Shown here: piece after piece, positions 56,321 through 64,000 of the stretch
Position numbering within the stretch: position 1 is the first letter of the stretch
How the letters are laid out: each line of letters starts with the position of its first letter
Program-made: the position numbers and the translations under genes
Notes under the pieces: generated by a model
What the model saw: only the letters and a program-made list of their open reading frames with translations
Database searches by the model: none
Told to the model about the DNA's origin: nothing
Assembly: GCA_023653785.1 (NCBI GenBank)
Contig: JAMKCH010044282.1
Location: 62,001-126,000, forward strand
Direction of reading: 5' to 3'
DNA: 64,000 nucleotides
From: Ophioderma brevispina
Taxonomy: Eukaryota > Echinodermata > Ophiuroidea > Amphilepidida > Ophiodermatidae

Positions 56321-58769
56321 TTTCTTTCTCCCAACTGGAGCATTCTTATCGCTGACGCTACCCGGATAAATTTTCCAATCTGCGCCGGCAAATACTGCAC
56401 TAACCAGAAAGAAACGTCAATTCGAGCACATAAGTATCCTTAGAAGCCCAAACGTAGCCTAAGAGTTTTTGGTGTTTTCGGCGAGTTAATGTAATTTTCG
56501 ATGTTTTTATCTCCCGTATACCTTGGTATTCATGTAAAGCCGCCTATCCAGCCCCGAGATTTGTGCCGTCCCCTCTTGTAAATCCACTTCTATCCTCCGT
56601 CTGTTTACTGGACGTATTTCCTCCTGAAGACGGGTGATTTTACAGTCTTCTCTCACCTGTTAAATTGATCAGGCTATGGCCAGGACAAAGGGTAAACAAA
56701 TTCGAAAATTCTATCTAAGCCGGCTATACCGCGCCATGTTGATCTTTATTGGTAAGCCGTCGTGCAAAAAACGGCGGTTTTTAGGATATGGGCCGTTTGG
56801 TCCAAAAAATAGATATATTTTAGGATGGGGAAAAAAGATCCGGATCGATCTTTTCAGGCTGATATTCCATGTTTTTTCTTTCAAGGTATGGTGCGCCTGT
56901 GGTTGCATTATAATTTTTTGGTGTTTTTTGCCTTGTGCCCCCTTGGACTACTTCGCTCTCCCCACCCCGGAGGCCATCCCTAGGGGTGCTGGGGGTTTCC
57001 TGGGTCCCGTAGAGGGTTTTTGGGGGCAGGTTAGTCAGATTGGGGGTCACCCCAAATGGGACCAGCCACTTAGTTTAGAATTTTCCACCGAGAGTCTCCC
57101 CATCTACTAAGGATGTTTTGGGACGGATCTAAAAGTTTTTTGACCCCCCCCTCCTCAAAACCGGAAGTGGCCTAATTAAGGTCTTTTCCTTTAAGGTCCT
57201 CCTGGTTTTTTTGCTGGGCCCGGGCGGGCCCAGGTTCTCCCTTTTGATTCGGGAAGGTTGGGGACCTTTTCCCATTCTATCCCGCCCCCTCCCCCTGTTT
57301 TGCTCGGGGCCCGCGGGGAGGGGGGGTCCGAGGATCGCGCCTGATTTTCCTATAACATCGGGCGGAAGTCGGGCCTTACCATTATTACCGCCCCAGTAAA
57401 CCATCCCATGATCGGTTTCACGTAGCGAGTCCACCCCAAAACCCCCACCCCCCCCCCCCCCTCTCCTGTCGCTCCTCCATCCCGGAGGGGGGATATGTAG
57501 CTGAATGCCTATAACTTGAGGCGGAAGGTCGGTGGCTTACCGCCCCATACCATCACATGATCGAGTTTACATAGGAGTTCCGCCCCTATCACCGCTCCCT
57601 CCTCACAAAAGAGGTCGGGACTTTGGGTATCTAGGTCGGACAAACGGTCGAGGGTCCTCTCTCCCTCCCTTCGGAGCTTACCCTTCCCCGTCGGGCGTTT
57701 ACCTCTCCCGTCGGGCTTACAGGGGAGGGAGGGGGCACTTCCATAGGTCGGGAGAACTCTAAGGGCAGCCCAACGGAATCCCGGTCATGGATATACTTCG
57801 TTCGGGGTCGGGTCTGGTCCCCAGTTTTATTTTGGGGGGTACCCCTTGCTCTCTCTTACTCCCGGTACTAATTCTTGTTACTTTCTTAAATTTCTATTTT
57901 ACAGATAGAACCAATCATAAAATCGACACCAATATGGACTCCAACCAAGTATGGTTTGCAACCACGATTGAAAAGTGGACGCCAGCAGTGGCCAGCCTTT
58001 GAGGTACGTAAAAACACCCTCAAGGCAAAAAAGGCCAGTCCCGGAGAAACCTGGCGGCAGGGAGGGCCGTCGCTAGGGACATAAGGACACCCAGTCCCCC
58101 AAGTTGTCTCTCCGACAAAGCACTCCCGCCCGGGGATCAGGGAGTCCTTTCCCTCCGCGCGCCCCCCATGGGGGAAGCATAAGAGGGAATAGTCCCAAGG
58201 TCTTCCCCTCGACCACCCTGACGTCGCATTCATGTCGATCTCCCGTCTTTTCCTGAAAGGTACCTGAAAGAGAACTCCCCGGGTGCTCGGGTGGGGGCCT
58301 CAAAGAAGGACCCCCCGGGTCCGACCACCCCATCCTAAGCTGGCCAGGTCGAAGGACAAGAAGAGATCCAGTCAACTGACGCTGCGTCAGCCGTCCAAGA
58401 GGGCCGACCCAGAAAAGGGCGTCCCGACGGCAACGCTGGTCGAGGAGCTCCCACAGGGTGATCCCCTGGACCAGTTTCCCTCGAGGGCAGGCCCCCCAAG
58501 CCAGCCCCAGGGCGAGCTCACGGTCCAGCAGGTCCCAGTCGGCCAACCGTGCAACCTTTCCCATCCTATCTTGCCCAACAGAGCCCATCTTGGGTTGGTC
58601 TGGGTACGTGCTCCAGTGTTAAGTCTACTTCACAATCTCGCCATGCCCCACCGCACCATATAATTCATAAAGTCGACCGGGTAATCTCTGACCAGCTCCC
58701 ACGTGTGCGGACTCCTCGCGCCCACCCAGGTCCGAACTCAACGTTCGGGTACCCAGTCGTTGTCTTGGA
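56321..58769 (+). pseudogene. DIRS 5' region, probable gag remnant
   Basis: GC rises sharply and C/G homopolymers are frequent (a C run at about 57442-57458). Pro/Arg/Gly-rich short ORFs exist in all six frames and none can be assigned confidently. The plus reading at 58283-58938 continues into the tandem-repeat region and is the best gag candidate. The ORF at 56676-57110 is open but shows no known domain. Confidence 0.35.
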
Positions 58770-59345
58770 CCAAGGTCGTAGACCCGACAGGTCGCTTCCC
58801 CCCCTAGACCAGCTTTCCCGTGATGACATGCATTCTAGCCAGTCCCAGGTAAGCTCAAGGTCAGGAGGACCAGTTCTGGTCGAGACCCCCCAGGTCGGAG
58901 ACTACCCGGACCAGGTCGCGTCGAACCAGCCCCATTGAGGACAGGCATTCTAGGCCAGTCCCGTCGCGCTCAAAAACGGTCGTGGAGGACCAGGTCATGG
59001 TCGAGACCCAGGCGGAGACCGAGACCCCGACGCAGGTGTCCTCCTAGACCAGCAGCTCCTGATGACATACATTCTATGCAGTCACCAGGTCGAGCTCACG
59101 GTCGAGAGGACCAGTCAATGGTCGAAACCCAGGTTCGCGAGACCCGACCAGGTCGCTTCCCAGACCAGCCCCTTGAGGACAGGCATTCAAGTCCAGTCCC
59201 AGGTCGAGCTCACGGTCGGTGAGGACCAGGTCATGGTCGAGACCCATGTCGGAACCCGACGGACCGCTCCCTAGACCGAGCATTCCCTTGATGGGCAAGG
59301 CTTCAAAGCCAGTCCCAGTTCGAGCGCCTGGTCGGGAGCGGAGCT
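58770..59345 (+). repeat. ~120-bp tandem repeat in the gag-like region, five copies
   Basis: CATTCTAGCCAGTCCCAGGT then CGAGCTCACGGTCG and GAGGACCAGGTCATGGTCGA recur at about 58828, 58946, 59070, 59184 and 59307 (spacings 114-124 bp). In the plus frame this gives a ~40-residue repeat (QVELTV, EDQVMVET, DQVASQ). Indels now break the phase between units. Confidence 0.85.
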
Positions 59346-61849
59346 CAAAGGCCGGGACAAAACCTCCCTGCCTTGTCTGGAGAACCCCAACCCGTCACCC
59401 CAAAGGTAACGGTATTCTTATCAGTGCGACAGCTGGCAAAACCCTCTGTCATGGGTCACCTCTCCCTCATCCTTGAGGAATTGGAGCCGACCTAGGCCCT
59501 GTTGCCGCCAAAACCTACTAAAAAGAGACCGCCTCCCTACCGGGTCATGAGGCGCTAATCAGCATTGAAGCTAGCGATAGCGACTCTTTTCGGGGGATGA
59601 ATAGTCGGCGTCCACCTCCACCTCGAAAGGGGAGGGATGGAGCTGATTCCGACTGAGGAGACCCTCCCCTCCTCCGTCGAGTATGGTTGGTCGACGTTCC
59701 CACCCTTACAAATACCAGCCACAGGCGTCGAAGTCGAGGGTGGACCCGACCTCGGTCGTAGCTCCCTCCCGGAGTATTCCAGGGCGGGACCAGGCGTCGA
59801 CCTGGTCGGCGACAGACCAGTCCCCCCGACCATACAACATAGGATATCCTAATGCGTGCCACCTTCCACGTCTAGTGGACCATACCGGGTCCTCCTTCCG
59901 CCTTACTGTCGACGGGAGATCAATCCCAAACCTCCGTCGGCCCCTCACAAGGGCCTAGACGAGAGGAGGGTTTGGGGTTTGCCGAGCTTAACAACGCCGT
60001 TCCCCCTCTTGTAAATGGCAAGGCCCACACGGCGAAACCAGTGTACCTGCCCTCCTCATTCCTCTCACAAAGTGGTGAGGAAGCCAGCCAATCGGACAGC
60101 CGCAGAGCCGTGCCTTCCCCTTGGGCGAACCCCCCTGGCCATCTATGGCACAGGGTTTTCACTCTGCAGCACCCGAACTCCACGGGCCTCACGCCCCCCT
60201 CCGCTAGACCGCCCCCAGGGGTCGCAGGTTCCGTGGACGGAAATTCTCCCACAGGGAGCGTCAACCCACCGCACTACAGCGGAGGAGCCGAGGCCGGCGG
60301 AACGATTCGCATGGGATGACGAGCCCTTGCAGAGCCTGGGGGCGACTATATGGTCCCGCCATCGTCCTAAGAGTCGGTGGAAGGTCTTTGCCGGGACCGC
60401 TGGCTAACCCCTAGAGTTTCGCCCCATTTTTCGCGGCGGTCCTCTCGGACGCCGTTCTGCGGTTGGAGTTAATCTCCCCCGCATGTGGGGTCAGATGCTT
60501 CGGGGTGACAGCCCGTCCGCCCAAGCTCCAAGCCAATGCCTTTTAATACCTCTGTCAAGGGATCTTAAGACCACTCATTGACCCGGTACACTCCGAGGGG
60601 AAAGGGAACGAAACAGGATCCCCTGGTTAGGGACAAGCCTTCCCGGAGCGGAAGAGGACACTCCCTTACCCGTTAACAACAACCGCTGGCCTAGAGCCTG
60701 CCTTCTGGCAGATGTCTCGGACCGGTACTTCCGAGAATGCGTCTCCCCTTCATACTCCGCCCTCCCAGGGGTTGAGGGGCTCTGGGGATAAACTCGAGGC
60801 CCCCCGCACAATTCCGTGTTTAACCATGAAATACAGAGCGGGATGGTGATCTGCGGGCGTTTGACTCCCCGGCTAGGGATGGCCTACGCCGATCAAACGC
60901 CCAGCAGTTGGTTTACGCCCCACCTGGCACGGCCCCCTGACGAGCCGGACAGGTCGTCTTTCCAAACCGCCACTGATAGGATGACCAACGTGGTATCGGA
61001 CCTTAACACTTGGTCGCCGAGCCTTTCGCTCGTATAGCGGCGAAGTCGGTGAGATCTAGATGCCAGTTGGTCGCCTAGGCCTTGAACTTCACGGACTCCG
61101 TGGATCTCGAGGCGCCCCTGGGGAAAGACCTGTTCGGAGGTCAATGGCCTACCCTCCAGACTAAGGAGCAGGAGCAAAGAAGCCGTTTCGGTCGACAAAA
61201 GCCGGACCTTCAGGCTCTCAGGGCATCAATACGTGACTCAGCTTGAGTCCAGATAGAGACTCTACCCAGAGTGTGCGGCTTCACCGGAGGTGAGATGGGA
61301 GAGAAGTAGGTTTGATCTAGATTAAGAGACGAATGGTATGTGAGGAAAGGGAAGAGTGCAACTGCGGGATTAACGTGCTGAGTTTAGGTGGCTATAAGGT
61401 GGAACGAGAAGGACTCAAAGCGGGCCATGACGTGTTCGTCTTTTTGAGCGCGAGGCCCCAAGCCTCCGGACCCTCAATGGGCGCTCAACCGCCGTTCCCC
61501 CTACAAGGTCTCCCAAGCCCCTAAGAACCAGGGAGGTAGCACCGGTGGTAAAGCGGCGGTAAACCCAGCCGTATGAGACAAATCAAAGGTAAAACCAAGG
61601 TCGAGGCCAGCCCAAGGCCGAGGGAGTCAAGCCGACCGCCAGGTCATTGTATGACTACCCTGTACAGCAATCTTACTCGCCTCCATAGGTAGGGCGGTCG
61701 CCTCATGTAATTCTCGGAGAGCGTGGCAGTCACTGACTCCTCGGGCCCTCGGGTCCTAGATGTTGTAACCCACGGGTACCGCATATAGTTCACAGCCTGC
61801 CCTCGCCCATTCAGAGGGGTGGGTTCGCCCCTCTTCCAAGGGACACTTG
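59346..61849 (+). pseudogene. DIRS middle region, gag/RT spacer remnants
   Basis: GC-rich decayed coding sequence with many overlapping chance ORFs. A Pro/Asp/Arg-rich plus reading near 60900-61030 (WFTPHLARPPDEPDRSSFQ) may be gag-derived. No RT motif lies left of about 61850. Confidence 0.35.
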
Positions 61850-62640
61850 CCCTAGCGGGACGCGCTCCTGCAAGAGTTAGCTGGCCTGCTGGCCAAATCG
61901 GGACGTGATATGCCTTCGCGCTCCAATTCATAAAGAGGGTTCTGACTCCACCTTCTCCTAACCATGGTGTGGGGGGGGTGCCCGTTGGTTTGAGACGCAT
62001 ATCTCCACGAATCATCACAGAAATTGCTCTGTTTTTGCCTTAGTAGAGGTGGCTAATTACCAATTTCCTGGCATACCCTTCGGGCCTGCGACCCGGCCAC
62101 GTACATTCCCAAGGGTCGTGAAGGTGTAGCGGAGTTCCTCCTCAGGCGAAGGGGCAGGACAATCTTCGTTCTACCTAACGACTGGCTACTGGTGCGCCAT
62201 CCCGCAGAGGCTCAATCCTTTTAATTGAGAGGCTAGACCTGATAAGGTCCTCGTTGTTCCGCGCCGTCAACCCTCGAACAGCATCTCGCCCTCCCAGAGG
62301 CCCACTTTCTGGGAGCGATATTTGGACTGGTCTGTCGGTAAAGGTGATGCCCTCCGCAGAGATGTTGCCTCGTCGTGGCGTGTACCCGAGCAATCTTGGA
62401 GAGCGGGTCGGTCCCAGCCAGCCTTCGGCTCTGGGACGCCTGGCCAGCTCAGCGGATGGTTTCCCTACTAGCAGATTACTCATGAGGGGATCCAATCCAC
62501 ATGCTCAGATACTTCCGATCCTGGTACGACCCAATGTCCCTCCAGATTCCAGTGCCCCCCTGAAGCTGGCCCCCCGACTTAGTTGGTGGAAGCATCCACA
62601 CAACGTGGAGGGGGGAGCCCCCTCAGGGAATTAACAAAAA
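61850..62640 (+). pseudogene. DIRS reverse transcriptase remnant
   Basis: Plus-strand reads in changing frames: ELAGLLAKS, DAYLH (motif A of Ty3/DIRS-type RTs), NYQFLAYPFGLRPAT (motif B region), and LPNDWLL where YLDDWLL is expected. Then RGPLxxG, PSAEMLPRR and LGRLASSADGFPTSRLLMR follow, typical of the RT-RNase H connection. The distance from ELAGLLAKS to DAYLH is too short, so a segment of the fingers/palm is deleted. The catalytic YxDD is mutated. Confidence 0.7.
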
Positions 62641-63299
62641 AAACCTTCCGTGCGCTGTCAACAGCCGCGTCATAGTCGGGGTGGGAGACCCCCCTAGGGT
62701 CCTACGAAGGGTCGGGCCGTTGGTCGCCCATGGCCGGCTGGCCATCATATCAATGTGCTCGATCTGGGGTGCGGGCCAATCTTCCGGCACTGTACACTGG
62801 GTGGTCGCGCCTTACCAGGGGAAAGGGCCAGGCGGCATCAAGGTGAGTGGGGCGTCAGTGGAATGGCGCCTCCCGCCGGCATATCTGCCTGTCAAGTTTT
62901 CAGAGGCCAATAGCGTCCCCACTTGGACCTACTCAACTTCGTCGCCGTGAAATCACGTCACCAGCTCCCCGTCGTACTAACTCATTAGTTAAGCTCCATA
63001 GCCGTGGTCTCGATGCAATGGTGGGTGGATTGGTCGGGGATCATTGCTTACGCATTTCCCCCATTGCGATGATACCGGAGTCCTCGAGAAGGTAGCTCGG
63101 TCCTACAATTGCCTGGTTGTTGGTGCCCCCCATGTGGCCGGCTCAGCTGTGGTTTTCACGGCTTCCTGAGCTTGCTAGTGGGGGACCCATCTTTGCTCCC
63201 TCAAGCGCGGGGATCTGATCGCGGTCCTCCAGCCGACAGCGTCCGTCCCAGATCTAACCATCCGCGCTCTTCGACCTGATTGTCTGGCACATTCCCCCC
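62641..63299 (+). pseudogene. DIRS RNase H and connection remnant
   Basis: Reads GRWSPMAG, SYQCARSGVRAN (the INxxExxAV block of RNase H, decayed), RGLDAMVG, then ISPIAMIP and, in another frame, APMWPAQLWFSRLPEL and LASGG. The last block is the IAPxWPxxxWF signature before the recombinase in DIRS elements and aligns with the 37.4-37.1-kb minus copy. Confidence 0.7.
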
Positions 63300-64000
63300 T
63301 TCCCCCCCCCGCCCACAATACACTCAGGCGGGACTTTCTGAACAGCTGCCGCGCTCGCTGCTCAGGCAAGGCAGGAGTTCAACTAACAAATCTTGCGATT
63401 CTCGACTCCGCCAGTTCTATAGATGGTGCGCCATTCGAGAGATCGATCAGCTGTCTGCGTCTGTAGGCAGATCGGGGATTTCCCACCGAAATTTTTTCCA
63501 CAGGGGTTGGGCTCCCAAACAGTCAGGTGCTAACCGCACCGCGAGGGGGGCGCTCCATCGGGGGCTTCAGAGACGGCATCGTCGTCCTGAACAAGCCCGA
63601 TCCTCACGAATCTGCTAAGGCTGTTTTCGGTTCGTCCCCGGTTCGTTTCCACAATCGTTCCGGAGTGGATCTGCTCTGCCGCTAGTGCTCCATTTCTTAG
63701 CGTCCGCTGAATTCGAGCCAAACTGGAAGGGGGCCAGTCCTCCGGATTTATCTGGAAAGATGGCCCGCTTCTCGTGGTCAGTCGCTTCCGGGCTACGGGG
63801 TTCCGAGATACATGCCTTGGCCACATGCTCACTTGCGGACTGCGTGTCCATCCTGTCCCCACGAGCTGAGTTTTTTCTCTCCGCTAAGAATCCTACCCTT
63901 TATTTCACACTCACACCACGCCCGGTGTGTCTTCTCTTCTCCCGACCTTTCCGTGGCTGCAGGACGGTCGGAGAAATCCTGGTGCCCGGTTAGGGGCTCT
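63300..64000 (+). pseudogene. DIRS tyrosine recombinase, N-terminal part, truncated by window edge
   Basis: STNKSCDSRLRQFYRWC is the core-binding start of DIRS recombinases. VLHFLASAEFEPNWKGASPP, then WSVASGLRGSEIHALAT, carries the box I arginine (ASGxRxSEI). The reading reaches the GRSEK/CPVRAL region, where the minus copy at 36587 continues to its HDLR and tyrosine boxes. Frame changes near 63480 and 63620 disrupt it. Confidence 0.75.

Larger units (their letters stand above)
56125..64000 (+). mobile_element. DIRS-like tyrosine-recombinase retroelement, degenerate, cut by window end
   Basis: DIRS elements encode gag, reverse transcriptase/RNase H and a tyrosine recombinase, and integrate without target duplication. 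Here an ITR-like block (56125-56320) is followed by GC-rich gag-like sequence with tandem repeats, RT/RNase H remnants (about 61850-63250) and a recombinase (63300-64000). The reading is broken by many frameshifts. RT has an apparent internal deletion. The right ITR and the recombinase C-terminus lie beyond 64000. A related fragment in opposite orientation lies at 35690-37424. No adenine-methylase domain was recognised. Confidence 0.75.

Noticed and set aside
56676..57110. 144-codon plus ORF starting MARTKGKQ
   Set aside because: In the DIRS 5' region, but no gag or other domain could be recognised; hydrophobic and Gly/Pro-rich chance reading in GC-rich DNA.

Overview
This is metazoan DNA, most likely from a marine invertebrate. 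An echinoderm, hemichordate or cephalochordate would fit, but the window does not prove which. Three things point this way: a spliced flavin-containing monooxygenase (FMO) gene with small exons and multi-kilobase introns; a dense mix of LINEs, a Helitron, DIRS-type tyrosine-recombinase retroelements, tRNA-related repeats and many short terminal-inverted-repeat (TIR) elements; and no operon structure. Nearly all long ORFs are accidental or belong to decayed transposons.

Layout. 0-0.73 kb: a ~296-bp tandem satellite whose unit carries a tRNA-like pol III promoter. 1.5-4.05 kb: a 5'-truncated L1/Tx1-type LINE on the minus strand, with its 3' UTR and poly(A). 4.2-18.7 kb: no gene recognised; palindromes, nested TTAA-flanked TIR elements, a TIR element full of nuclear-receptor-type DR1 half-sites, foldbacks and direct repeats. 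18.7-45.5 kb: the host FMO gene on the minus strand. Seven exons were found at 45.4, 34.2, 33.2, 25.6, 24.7, 21.9 and 18.8 kb. Exons 1-5 join in compatible phases, while exon 1 and the 21.9-kb exon carry small indels. Its introns hold most of the mobile DNA.

Intron 3 is the clearest nest. A plus-strand LINE (endonuclease domain at 29.4 kb, reverse transcriptase to 33.1 kb) is interrupted by a TTAA-flanked TIR element (30.69-31.03 kb) and by a 1.1-kb non-autonomous Helitron (31.24-32.33 kb) inserted exactly at an AT dinucleotide. Removing the Helitron makes the LINE reading frame continuous across the junction.

45.7-56 kb: AT-rich degenerate arrays, duplications, hairpins and one possible first exon. 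From 56.1 kb to the window end the sequence becomes GC-rich and is a decayed DIRS-like element in plus orientation: ITR, a gag-like region with a ~120-bp tandem repeat, RT/RNase H, and a tyrosine recombinase running off the edge. A second, minus-oriented fragment of the same family lies at 35.7-37.4 kb in FMO intron 1.

No new multi-gene system was found. The most informative observations are the dated nest of insertions, the reconstructed FMO gene with its homopolymer-type indels, and several repeats carrying dense transcription-factor-like motifs.
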